Source: Phycisphaerae bacterium (GTDB lineage: Bacteria > Planctomycetota > Phycisphaerae > UBA1845). From it: 38,016 nt of DNA. This document shows, one piece after another, positions 25,185-33,169 of this stretch. Position 1 is the first letter of the stretch; each line of letters begins with the position of its first letter. Location of the stretch: assembly GCA_020056715.1 (NCBI GenBank), contig JAGVHG010000016.1, positions 1 through 38,016 of the forward strand, given 5' to 3'. Made by a program: the position numbers and the translations under genes. Under the pieces are notes generated by a model. That model saw nothing but the letters and a program-made list of their open reading frames with translations. It was not told the origin of the DNA and did not search any database.

Positions 25185-26978
25185 ATGTACCGACGAAGAT
25201 GCGTGTCTTTAGTAGGACTGTTTGGAGGCACTGGGGCGGCGTTACTCGTTATGGGTTGCCCCATTACGTTCCCCGATCTAGGCCCTGTGATCATCCATCC
25301 GCCGACTGCGGATGCCGGACCGGACCAGAATGTCGATACCGGCGAGCGCGTAACGCTCATCGGCCTGGCGAGCACCGATCCCGACGATGATCCGCTTACT
25401 TACGTCTGGCAACAACGCTCCGGCCCCTCCGTGAACTTGGAGAATCCCAACGATGCTCAAGCCAGATTCGTTCCCACGGAACAAGGCACATACGAGTTTT
25501 CCTTGACTGTGACGGACGGAAGTGGGGGTTCGGATGAATCGACTACCCGTGTTTTCGTAGGGACCGGGCCTCGTCCGGGATGTCCGCGGGCGGACGCCGG
25601 GGTCGATCAACAGGTCAACGAGGGTGCGCCAATCGTGCTCCGAGGAGCAAACTCCGCCGATCCAGCCGGGGGGCCTTTAACCTTTGAATGGAACCAAATC
25701 TCGGGGCTACAAGTCTCATTATCCGGCGTTTTTAACGCCGAGCCCACATTTGCCGCTCCGCAAGTTGACAGCGATACCAACTTGCAGTTCGAACTCACCG
25801 TTACAAACGAATCGAGCTGCGCGGACACCGATGCCGTGATCATCATCGTGCGCAACCGCGACGTAGACAATCCGTGCGAGACCTTGCAGTGCGAGAACGA
25901 CGGGCTTTTCTGCAACGGAGTCGAGGCGTGCGTTGGGGGGCAGTGCGAGTCCTCAGGAAACCCATGCGTATCGGGCGAAACGTGCGATGAAGGCACCGAT
26001 TCTTGCGTATCCGTCGAGTGTACTAGCTACGCAGACTGCGACGATGGCACGTTCTGCAACGGACTCGAGGCATGCGTAGGGGGGCAGTGCGAGTCCTTCG
26101 GAAACCCATGCGCATCCGGCAAAACGTGCGACGAAAGCACCGACTCTTGCGTATCTGTCGAATGTACTGGCGACTCAGACTGTGACGATGGCGCATTCTG
26201 CAACGGCCCAGAGACCTGCGTTAGTGGACGGTGTGTGGCGTCAACATCGCCGTGCGCGCCGAGCGAAAGCTGTAATGAGGACTCCGACACGTGTATGAGC
26301 ACCGTGCGGAGTTTCACGATTGACGCGGGAACAAACGTCATCGGTGGATCGCAGATGAACAATGCCGTGCAGCTTGAGCTATCTACGGCCGGGGAATACA
26401 CTTTCACGTTGACCGCCAGTGACTTTAGGGAGAACTCTGGCAACCCATCGCCGCAACGGCATGTGTTTGTGTTGAGCAACAGCCATGCAGGTAACTGGAG
26501 GGCGTTCAGCCTAAACGGAGTCGGCGACTCCGTGACCGTGACGACCGACGAGGGTACCCCCGTTTCCCTGTTCTTCGTTGACAACGACCCGTGGTGGGAT
26601 AACACCGGCTCCTCAACAGTCCAGGTACGACAAGGAAGTACATTGCTCGGGAACTATGTGATTGACTCGAGAACAAACGTCATTGGTGGATCGCAAATGG
26701 ACAATGCTGTCCAGACTGAGCTATCTACGGCTGGGGAATACACGTTCACGTTGACCGCCAGTGACTTTAGGGAGAACTCAGGCAACCCCTCGCCGCAACG
26801 GCATGTGTTTGTGTTGACCAACAGCCACTTGGGTGACCGGAGGGCGTTCAGCCTAAATGGAGTCGGCGACTCCGTAACCGTGACTGCGAACGAGGGTGCC
26901 CCCGTTTTCCTATTCTTCGTAGACAACGACCCGTGGTGGGATAATACCGGGTCTTCGACGGTTGAGATAACGCCGTAA
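25185..26978 (+). CDS. lipoprotein with PKD domains, Cys-rich repeats and a duplicated C-terminal domain
   Basis: A 597-residue surface lipoprotein. The signal peptide ends in LLVMGC (Cys 25, lipobox). Two PKD-like domains follow (ADAGPDQNVDTGERVTLIG and ADAGVDQQVNEGAPIVLRG). Next come three Cys-rich repeats of about 47 residues with the pattern C..CDDG.FCNG.E.CV.G.C, known from secreted proteins of myxobacteria and planctomycetes. The end is two near-identical copies of a domain of about 105 residues (GEYTFTLTASDFREN, VFVDNDPWWDNTGSSTV) that I cannot name; the pattern is beta-rich and lectin-like. GGAGGAGATC precedes the ATG. It lies downstream of the ECF sigma gene and converges on the kinase gene. 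Confidence 0.85.
   Translation: MYRRRCVSLVGLFGGTGAALLVMGCPITFPDLGPVIIHPPTADAGPDQNVDTGERVTLIGLASTDPDDDPLTYVWQQRSGPSVNLENPNDAQARFVPTEQGTYEFSLTVTDGSGGSDESTTRVFVGTGPRPGCPRADAGVDQQVNEGAPIVLRGANSADPAGGPLTFEWNQISGLQVSLSGVFNAEPTFAAPQVDSDTNLQFELTVTNESSCADTDAVIIIVRNRDVDNPCETLQCENDGLFCNGVEACVGGQCESSGNPCVSGETCDEGTDSCVSVECTSYADCDDGTFCNGLEACVGGQCESFGNPCASGKTCDESTDSCVSVECTGDSDCDDGAFCNGPETCVSGRCVASTSPCAPSESCNEDSDTCMSTVRSFTIDAGTNVIGGSQMNNAVQLELSTAGEYTFTLTASDFRENSGNPSPQRHVFVLSNSHAGNWRAFSLNGVGDSVTVTTDEGTPVSLFFVDNDPWWDNTGSSTVQVRQGSTLLGNYVIDSRTNVIGGSQMDNAVQTELSTAGEYTFTLTASDFRENSGNPSPQRHVFVLTNSHLGDRRAFSLNGVGDSVTVTANEGAPVFLFFVDNDPWWDNTGSSTVEITP
26319..26975 (+). repeat. tandem duplication inside the lipoprotein gene
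   Basis: Two copies at about 26319-26633 and 26661-26975, with a period of exactly 342 bases (114 codons). Long stretches are identical at the DNA level, including silent sites (for example the run coding TLTASDFRENSGNPSPQRHV), so the duplication is recent or kept uniform by gene conversion. Confidence 0.85.
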
Positions 26979-27181
26979 ACCGAAATGGTGAGACGCTGGT
27001 CGCGCTGGCATGGTGCCACACCCTTTCCAATGGGGCTGGCGGACGCTATGCAATCTCGATGATCCGGCCTTCGCTCCAAGCTGAAGTGGAGCATTCGTGC
27101 GCTGACTGTCTGGGACAGCTTGCCTTTCCGTGTCCCTGGGCGAGGCGTGGGTCTACGGACTCGCGCCTTGTCTGCGCGCTC

Positions 27182-29434
27182 CTACTGGGATGACCCGACG
27201 TACTTGCTCTGGACAACCAGCGGCTTGAATCGTTCAAGCCATGGTTCCTTCGTTCGAAAGGCACGCTCCGAGGCAAGAGGATCAAAGCCGCGAACCACAA
27301 AGTCGGAATCGAGCCATAAAACTGCTCCCCCAGAGGTCGGGGCGGGGCCTCGATGCAAGGAGACTTGAATGCAAGAGCCGCTCGGCCCCGATCCTGAACA
27401 CGATGCGATCGAGGGCACAGCGAAGCATAGGACCTCGCCATCTTCGGGATCAACATTGGGATCTCGAGATTCCCTTGTCATCGGATCAACGTAAAGTACA
27501 GTCTTGTTCGGCGCCGCGTTCAGAAATGCGTAGGCATAGGGTAAGACGGGCGGAAGGTCGGGCATCCGGCCTCTGGCGTTAGGGATGTTGATGAGCCGCT
27601 CTCCCTTCATTTCGTTTATATCGAGAATCATCAGGACGGAGACCCAGTCAAAACTCGCGAGGGGTCTAGGGTCATCCGCGCGCTGTTCCAGGAAACCGTC
27701 GAGTTTGTTATTTATTCCGAGAGCAATGATCGCGGGCCGTCCCGGCCCGAGAAAGTCAGGCGCGATCACGATCTCGTTCAGGTTTCCAATGTGCCAATAC
27801 CGCGCGCGAATGGTCAGTTCTCTTGGATCGAATAATGCAATGTAGGACGGATACTGGTTCTGGTCCGACGCGATCAACACCACCTCTTCCCCCGCGTTAC
27901 CGTCGTAATTACTTGCCAGAATGGGTCCGGTGCAGAACTCGGTGACTGTCGTATCCGGCCACTGAAACGGACGAAAGAGAGATTCGCTCCAGAACGGTTT
28001 GTGTCTTTCGTCACTCACCCTTCCCGCGCGAAATGCAAAAAGGCTCTTCCCGTCCACCGGCGCGTGCGTAGAAGCCAGGACGATGGTCTCATAGCCAGGT
28101 CCAGGATCGACCTTTTCGACCGAAGCGACGAATCCTGCTGCGGGAGGGAATGTATAGAACTCCTCGAATTCCAGATTCGAACCCCATCGAGCCTCGATCC
28201 TGGGAGTTGCCTTGTCGTTGTCAATTCCGACGCCAACTTTAGTCAGTTTCAGTGGCAAGAGGTACGAGGACGCGGCCCACAACAAGCAGGTAACACTGGC
28301 GACCAAACACACCGCGCCTAACATTCGTCGTCGAAACCTGTTTGACCAGCGGAGCCGCACGCCGCGCCCTTGTTCGAGTGCCGTGAGGGCATCTACGGCT
28401 GCGGAAAATCGATCCCCGCGTTCTTTCGCCATCAGCCGCAACGCCAATCTCGAAAGGTGCTTGTCGGCACTCGTGCGGAGCGCACGCGGGTCCGGCGGCT
28501 CCGTGTTCAGAATCGCATGGATCAACGCGCTGGAAGCATCCGCACGGAACGGCACTCGGCCGGTCAGCATCTCGTAAAGAACCACTCCCGCCGAGTAAAG
28601 GTCGGTACGGTGGTCGATGTTCTCGTCTCCGCGGGCCTGCTCCGGGCTCATGTATGTCGGCGTCCCGAAGACCGAGCCGTTCATGGTCATCCGCGTTTCG
28701 GCCGACAGCATCCGCGCCAGACCGAAGTCCGCGATTTTCACATTCTGTTCCGGGCCGTGAAGAAGAATGTTCGACGACTTGATGTCGCGGTGCACCAGAC
28801 CAGCGTCGTGCGCGGCCTTCAGCCCGGCAAGTATCTGGCCGAAAAGGACGCGAACCCGCTCCGCAGGCAACGGCCCCTCCTTACGAACTAGCGCAGCAAG
28901 CGTCGGGCCGCTCACGAACTCCATGACGATGAAGTGCGTCCCGTTCTCCTCGCCGATGGCGTGAACGGCGACAATGTTGGGATGCTGAAGGCCCGCCGCG
29001 GCTTTGGCCTCTCGCTCGAAACGCGCCAGCGCAGTCTTGTCGCTGGTAAGCTCGGGCCGAAGCAGCTTCAGCGCCACGGTGCGGTTGAGGCGCTCCTCGT
29101 AGGCCTTGAGTACAACCCCCATCCCGCCGCGCCCGAGCAAGCCCACGACTTGGTACGGGCCAAGCCGCCCCTGGTAACGAGTGTCCGCCGATTGGGCGAG
29201 GATTCCGCGGTTAAGAAGTTCGACTAGGGCGTGGCGCGTGGGTTCGATATCGCGGAGTAGATCGAGGTGCTCCCTCAGATCGACCGTGAGATCCGGGTGT
29301 TGCGCCAGAAGCTCCGCCTCGCTGACTTGTTCCCCCCGCTCCCTTCGATCGAGGAAGTCGTTGAGAACTTGTCCGACGCGCGCCTCCAGCGCGCCATCGA
29401 CACTCTGCCTCTGCACCCGCCCGTCACCGGCCAT
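27182..29434 (-). CDS. membrane Ser/Thr protein kinase with large extracytoplasmic domain
   Basis: A 750-residue Hanks-type kinase. After an N-terminal helical region (1-90) the kinase domain shows the glycine loop GRGGMG (101-106), K123 in VALKLL, the catalytic HRDIKSSN (215-222), DFG (236-238) and SPEQARGDE (263-271, the APE equivalent). All key residues are present, so it should be active. A transmembrane helix spans about 371-394. The outer 350 residues have repeated beta motifs such as NYDGNAGEEVVLIASD, like FG-GAP/VCBS beta-propeller blades, and may sense a ligand. The ATG at 29434 has AGGGA upstream. Such kinases commonly work with ECF sigma factors in planctomycetes; one is 2.2 kb away. 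The target is unknown. Confidence 0.9.
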   Translation of the reverse strand: MAGDGRVQRQSVDGALEARVGQVLNDFLDRRERGEQVSEAELLAQHPDLTVDLREHLDLLRDIEPTRHALVELLNRGILAQSADTRYQGRLGPYQVVGLLGRGGMGVVLKAYEERLNRTVALKLLRPELTSDKTALARFEREAKAAAGLQHPNIVAVHAIGEENGTHFIVMEFVSGPTLAALVRKEGPLPAERVRVLFGQILAGLKAAHDAGLVHRDIKSSNILLHGPEQNVKIADFGLARMLSAETRMTMNGSVFGTPTYMSPEQARGDENIDHRTDLYSAGVVLYEMLTGRVPFRADASSALIHAILNTEPPDPRALRTSADKHLSRLALRLMAKERGDRFSAAVDALTALEQGRGVRLRWSNRFRRRMLGAVCLVASVTCLLWAASSYLLPLKLTKVGVGIDNDKATPRIEARWGSNLEFEEFYTFPPAAGFVASVEKVDPGPGYETIVLASTHAPVDGKSLFAFRAGRVSDERHKPFWSESLFRPFQWPDTTVTEFCTGPILASNYDGNAGEEVVLIASDQNQYPSYIALFDPRELTIRARYWHIGNLNEIVIAPDFLGPGRPAIIALGINNKLDGFLEQRADDPRPLASFDWVSVLMILDINEMKGERLINIPNARGRMPDLPPVLPYAYAFLNAAPNKTVLYVDPMTRESRDPNVDPEDGEVLCFAVPSIASCSGSGPSGSCIQVSLHRGPAPTSGGAVLWLDSDFVVRGFDPLASERAFRTKEPWLERFKPLVVQSKYVGSSQ

Positions 29435-29866
29435 CGAAACGCAAATCCCTCATCCGCAACCAGCTCTCCGGTGCTGTCAATCATACGGGATTCCCAATGA
29501 AGTTTCAGCTTGGTTGGAACCGATCGCTCATCGTAGCCCACCCTGACGGCGACCGGGCCAAGCTACTGGCAGCCCTCAAGCTCACCCCGTCCGACGTCAG
29601 CCGCACCAGCCGTGAACGGTGCGGCGAGGCGACCTCAGAATTGTGCCGACCGCCCCCTGACCGATACCAACGGCCCCCACTTACCAATCGAAAGGACACC
29701 CCCGGAAATGTAGTGAAGACTGCTGAGAAAAATCGGCCCCGGCGCTATCCCCAGGGCCGATTCACTCACGCAACTGGTACCAGGGCTAAGCGGAGGCCGC
29801 TGGGCTACAGCCAGGGATGGCCTGAAAAAAGTTATCGGAGGGCTTTTCTATGGTTAGGCTTTGTGC
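29435..29866. other. structured gap upstream of the kinase, with a minus-strand terminator-like hairpin
   Basis: The stretch contains a perfect 9-bp stem AATCGGCCC/GGGCCGATT at 29731-29762; on the minus strand it runs into TTTTTC, as in an intrinsic terminator. Beyond it (29776-29818) follow CTGGTACCAG, AGCGG-AGG-CCGCT and GGCT-AC-AGCC in a row. An open plus-strand frame from 29497 is unlikely to be real. TTGACA at 29480-29475 (minus strand) could serve as -35 for the kinase, but the -10 is poor. Confidence 0.45.
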
Positions 29867-29872
29867 TAGAAT
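29864..29872 (+). promoter_or_regulatory. extended -10 promoter TGCTAGAAT
   Basis: TG-C-TAGAAT is a canonical extended -10 element, which needs little -35 support (here TTTTCT at 17-base spacing). The predicted start at about 29879-29880 leads straight into a highly structured non-coding segment that ends in a terminator. Confidence 0.5.
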
Positions 29873-29879
29873 CACGAAT

Positions 29880-30024
29880 GCCGGATAGCGAGCACGCGGC
29901 TGTTTATCGGTTCTATCGTCTTTGGTAAACGGTTTGTGCCGCGCTCGCTCTGAAAAGTTTACTCGCCGTCCAACCCCCATTGGACGGTTCCCTAAGGCCC
30001 GGTCCACCCCACCGGGCCTCTTTG
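29880..30024 (+). ncRNA. candidate structured small RNA of about 145 bases
   Basis: Three stable helices lie in order. The first is a long hairpin: AGCGAG (29887-29892) and CGCGGC (29895-29900) pair with GCCGCG (29938-29943) and CTCGCT (29944-29949), leaving a 2-base bulge. It continues inside as GTTTATC/GGTAAAC (29902-29908 with 29924-29930) and a 15-base loop. The second is an 8-bp hairpin CCGTCCAA/TTGGACGG (29966-29987). The third is a terminator (29995-30019). An extended -10 promoter is correctly placed upstream. No open frame follows on this strand before the convergent gene at 30050, so it is not an obvious riboswitch. It does not match tmRNA, RNase P, SRP or 6S RNA as I know them. Confidence 0.5.
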
Positions 30025-30027
30025 TTG
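29995..30027 (+). terminator. intrinsic terminator of the candidate small RNA
   Basis: A perfect 9-bp stem AGGCCCGGT/ACCGGGCCT with loop CCACCCC is followed by CTTTGTTGT. It could also end the minus-strand gene whose stop is at 30050, but the T-rich side is on the plus strand. Confidence 0.65.
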
Positions 30028-30049
30028 TCCAGAGACTGGCGGCCCTGAA

Positions 30050-31528
30050 TTAGGGTTGGACCGGAGTTGGCACGGGCGTGGTTGTGACCGAGCGGCGGCG
30101 GGAGAGCATCTCGACGTTCTTTCGGACAGCATCGGGCGAGAAGCTCACGATGAGCCAACGGTCCGCGACGGTAAGCGCCGGACCTGCGATTCCGAGGTAG
30201 AGATACCACACGCCGTCCGCGTCGTGGCGGAGTTGCGTCGGACCCTCCTTGGCGAGCTCCTCTCTTGCTGCTTCCAACACCCGATCCAAATTGCGACGCA
30301 ACGCATCGGGATCCGCAACCGCGATGAGCCGTGTCCATGCGAGGGGAAGGCGCAAAGCGTGTTGCGGATAGTTGTGGCTTACGATCGGCTGACGAAGTAG
30401 GGCGAGGATGTCGCCATCGATGGACAGGCCGACGCGCTCCTCCGCCTTCCGCCAGAACGTTCGGTTTTTGTCTTGAGCGTGGGGACTCTTCGAGGCCAAG
30501 TACGTTTTGGATACGGTATCGACCAGCGCTCGCGGTTCCACGTCGTAGATGGCGTACCAGGTGGCTTCGTCGGGAATTACGCCGGGGGCGAAGTCGGCGT
30601 CCTCGCGGCGGGTAATCGGTTGCCATTCGTCACCGTTGCCGCGGCGCAGAAACGCACCGGCCTCAATGGCTCTTGCACGACGCCCGACGGTCCACAGTCC
30701 ACGGTCCACACCGCCCAGCCGTAGGTTTTCCTGTACATGCTCGAATTTGGACCGAAGAGAATCATCCGCTGCGCTGCGGGCAATGTCGAAACGAAGCAGA
30801 GCGGTCAGGGACGCATCCGGGCCGCCCGCTACTTTCCAGGCGTTGGTGAACCAGGCGTCGTCGGCAAGGCTCAGCGACTGATCAGCGATCGTCTGCACGA
30901 TCCGATCGAAGCTGCCCGCACCGATGGCAACGATGTAATCCTCGCCGTGGGTGCCCCAGGTTAGTTCGACCCAATCGGGCAGTCGCCGATCGCGTAACGT
31001 GAACACGGGGGAACCATCGCTGATGTGCGAAGAGAGGGTCGAGTTCTCGTCGTTCGTGTAGCTGCTGAGCAGGTGCTGGATGCGTTGCCCGATGCGGGCG
31101 CCACCGCCTTGGGTGCGGGTGCGGATGATGAGGGCGGCATGAAGACCGGAAAGTTGGTGGCCGCCGTCGGGACGCGGCGCGGCACTGATGTCCAGGAGTA
31201 CCCCAGCGTGCGGATAGTCGAGCAGCTCGGACATCGAGGCCAGTACGTCCGCCCACATCCTCGGGCGCTCATTGAGTTTGGAGAGCAGGCCGAACTCCTG
31301 GGCGCGCTCGATCACAAACGTGGCCAAGCCGAGGGAGGACTGTGTATTGGGGCCGTCCGTGTTGGGACTGGCCGCAAAGTAGGCGAGTACGGCGTCCTTC
31401 GGGACCGCCCGGAGCAAGGATTCCGGCATCGAGGCGGATGCGACAACGGATGAGAAAGCGATTGCGGATACGACGAAACCGGCACGCGCCACGCAACGGA
31501 ATTTGGGGATCATGGGGAACCTAATCAT
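30050..31528 (-). CDS. secreted hypothetical protein
   Basis: A 492-residue protein with a signal peptide (FVVSAIAFSSVVASAS, cleavage near residue 30) and a mature part starting MPESLLRAVPKDAVLAYFAA. That opening (a hydrophobic strand after VP.D) is reminiscent of DUF3352-type exported proteins, but I cannot assign a family. Later strands include SFDRIVQTIADQSLSLADD and ALTVADRWLIVSFSPDAV near the C-terminus. The ATG at 31528 (MIRFPMIPKF) is a good start; a second at 31513 is possible. A longer in-frame extension of about 140 residues is intergenic repeat DNA and should not be included. It converges on the candidate small RNA. Confidence 0.7.
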   Translation of the reverse strand: MIRFPMIPKFRCVARAGFVVSAIAFSSVVASASMPESLLRAVPKDAVLAYFAASPNTDGPNTQSSLGLATFVIERAQEFGLLSKLNERPRMWADVLASMSELLDYPHAGVLLDISAAPRPDGGHQLSGLHAALIIRTRTQGGGARIGQRIQHLLSSYTNDENSTLSSHISDGSPVFTLRDRRLPDWVELTWGTHGEDYIVAIGAGSFDRIVQTIADQSLSLADDAWFTNAWKVAGGPDASLTALLRFDIARSAADDSLRSKFEHVQENLRLGGVDRGLWTVGRRARAIEAGAFLRRGNGDEWQPITRREDADFAPGVIPDEATWYAIYDVEPRALVDTVSKTYLASKSPHAQDKNRTFWRKAEERVGLSIDGDILALLRQPIVSHNYPQHALRLPLAWTRLIAVADPDALRRNLDRVLEAAREELAKEGPTQLRHDADGVWYLYLGIAGPALTVADRWLIVSFSPDAVRKNVEMLSRRRSVTTTPVPTPVQP

Positions 31529-32264
31529 ACTGGGATATTCTACCGGCCGGGGATTGGAAGTGTGGCCGGAGCCAGGGCCTTTCAATTCTCGATTGCAACC
31601 GCGGAAAACCACTGGTGGACGAGCCACCAGTGGCATCCAATGGCGACGGACGCACTGAAGGTCGCAACGGCGATGCTTGTGTTTTTGAAGCAAGGGCGTC
31701 AAATGGGTTCGTTTTGCAAGTACAGTTTTTTCGCGCAGTGTCATTGTGTGGCACTTCCTGGAAGGCACTGAGGCACGAGGGGATTGCCGATTTCCAATTT
31801 CCAATTGCCGATTGATCCGAACCGCGACCGCCAGCAATTGTTTGGCTCGCGGTGGCTTTGTTCTGGCTTTCCGGCCGATGCTCCTATTTCGTAACGCCTT
31901 TGTCCACCGCGAGTTATGGATTTCGCGGTGGGTTCGTTTGGTAAATACGCTTTTTCGCAAGGCTCATAACTCCGCTGCGGCACATTGCGCGGATTGGGCG
32001 TATTGGCCACAGGTCCACCTTAATAACTTCACGGGCGCTCGGTGGAATGAAGCGGCGCGACCGATCACGCGCCGACCGCCAATTACGAATTACAAATTAC
32101 GAGTTACGAAAGGGGGAAAACGCGAGGGGGGGGGCGAAAAAAAAGAAAGATTTTTCTGGATCTCGACCGCTACTCGTGGTAAGGTTGAATAGATCGTCCG
32201 AGTGCCGCCGGTGTTCTCGTGGGGCGCGGCGTAGGAAATTCTGGCTTACAGCGAGCGGTAGCAA
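31529..32264. repeat. repeat-filled gap left of the methyltransferase
   Basis: About 735 bases with no supported gene. A hairpin CCACTGGTGG-ACGAG-CCACCAGTGG lies near 31610-31634. Two related segments at about 31711-31735 and 31929-31955 share GGGTTCGTTT...TAC..TTTTT.CGC; on the minus strand both would encode a KRTH-containing peptide. AATTTCCAATTGCCGATT-type simple repeats occur near 31793-31816. A G8 and A8 run lies at 32126-32143. This appears to be a graveyard of short dispersed repeats at the island border. Confidence 0.5.
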
Positions 32265-33164
32265 ATGCTTCTCCGGATCCGTAAACGATTTAGTAAACAG
32301 AACGGCGTGACGTTGTTTCACGGTGACTGCCTGAGACTACTGCGAAAGATCCCGGATCGTGCGGCTCAGCTTGTTATCACATCTCCACCGTACAATGTTG
32401 GAAAAGCATACGAAAAAACGCAATCGCTAGAAGAGTATTTCAACTTCCAGGAGAGAGTAATCGCTGAATGCATTCGGATCGTACGAAATGGAGGGAGCAT
32501 CTGCTGGCAGGTTGGAAATCACGTAAACGGACATAACCAAGTCGTGCCTCTCGACATTCTGTTTTATGGTTTGTTTGCCAAGTATGCCGATCGGGATCGC
32601 GTTAGGTTCCGGAACAGAATCGTCTGGCACTTTGAGCACGGGCTAAATTGCAAGCGTCGTTTTTCCGGACGACACGAGACCATTCTTTGGTACACAAAAG
32701 GTGACGATTTTGTGTTCAACCTCGATGCGGTTCGCGTTCCTCAGAAGTATCCGGGGAAGCGTGCTTATAAAGGACCGCGAATTGGGGAATACTCGGGCAA
32801 CCCGAACGGAAAAAACCCCGGCGACGTCTGGATCTTTCCCAACGTCAAGGCGAATCACATCGAGAAAACCAAACACCCTTGCCAATTTCCGGTGGAGCTA
32901 CCGGAACGACTCATCCTTGCGCTGACACGCGCGGGCGACCTGGTCGTGGACCCCTTTCTTGGCGCGGGAACAACGGCTGTTGCTGCGGTCATGCATGGGC
33001 GTCGAGTCGCGGGCGCAGACGTCGAGGACAAGTACTTAGCGATTGCACGACAGAGGATTAAGGACGCCGGTAACGGGAAACTCAAGCGTCGGCCATTGGG
33101 TAAGCCGGTGTTCGTGCCGAAGCCCAACACAACACTTACCAGATCGCCTTTTCATGCGGTGTAA
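32265..33164 (+). CDS. site-specific DNA methyltransferase (beta class, SPPY type)
   Basis: A 299-residue DNA methyltransferase. Catalytic motif IV is TSPPYN (residues 39-44) and the AdoMet-binding motif I is VDPFLGAGTT (228-237), in beta-class order with the target-recognition region between them. SPPY is more usual in N4-cytosine enzymes, DPPY in N6-adenine enzymes, so N4mC is the likelier product. KHPCQFPVELPERLI, just before motif I, is a conserved block of this class. The specificity is unknown. The ATG at 32265 lacks a clear ribosome site. It converges with the GHKL gene, 5 bases between the stops. No restriction endonuclease gene is adjacent. Confidence 0.92.
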   Translation: MLLRIRKRFSKQNGVTLFHGDCLRLLRKIPDRAAQLVITSPPYNVGKAYEKTQSLEEYFNFQERVIAECIRIVRNGGSICWQVGNHVNGHNQVVPLDILFYGLFAKYADRDRVRFRNRIVWHFEHGLNCKRRFSGRHETILWYTKGDDFVFNLDAVRVPQKYPGKRAYKGPRIGEYSGNPNGKNPGDVWIFPNVKANHIEKTKHPCQFPVELPERLILALTRAGDLVVDPFLGAGTTAVAAVMHGRRVAGADVEDKYLAIARQRIKDAGNGKLKRRPLGKPVFVPKPNTTLTRSPFHAV

Positions 33165-33169
33165 GTGTA

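Noticed and set aside
29497-29928. A 143-codon plus-strand frame upstream of the kinase
   Set aside because: It crosses a terminator-like hairpin and a predicted promoter, has no domain and has an Arg/Pro-rich composition typical of non-coding GC-rich DNA.
29880-30024. 6S RNA, tmRNA, RNase P or SRP RNA
   Set aside because: The helices and conserved sequence blocks known for these RNAs are not found; the element has two hairpins and a terminator instead.
31529-31960. N-terminal extension of the secreted protein gene ending at 30050
   Set aside because: The extension is repeat DNA, and the signal peptide starts properly at the ATG at 31528.
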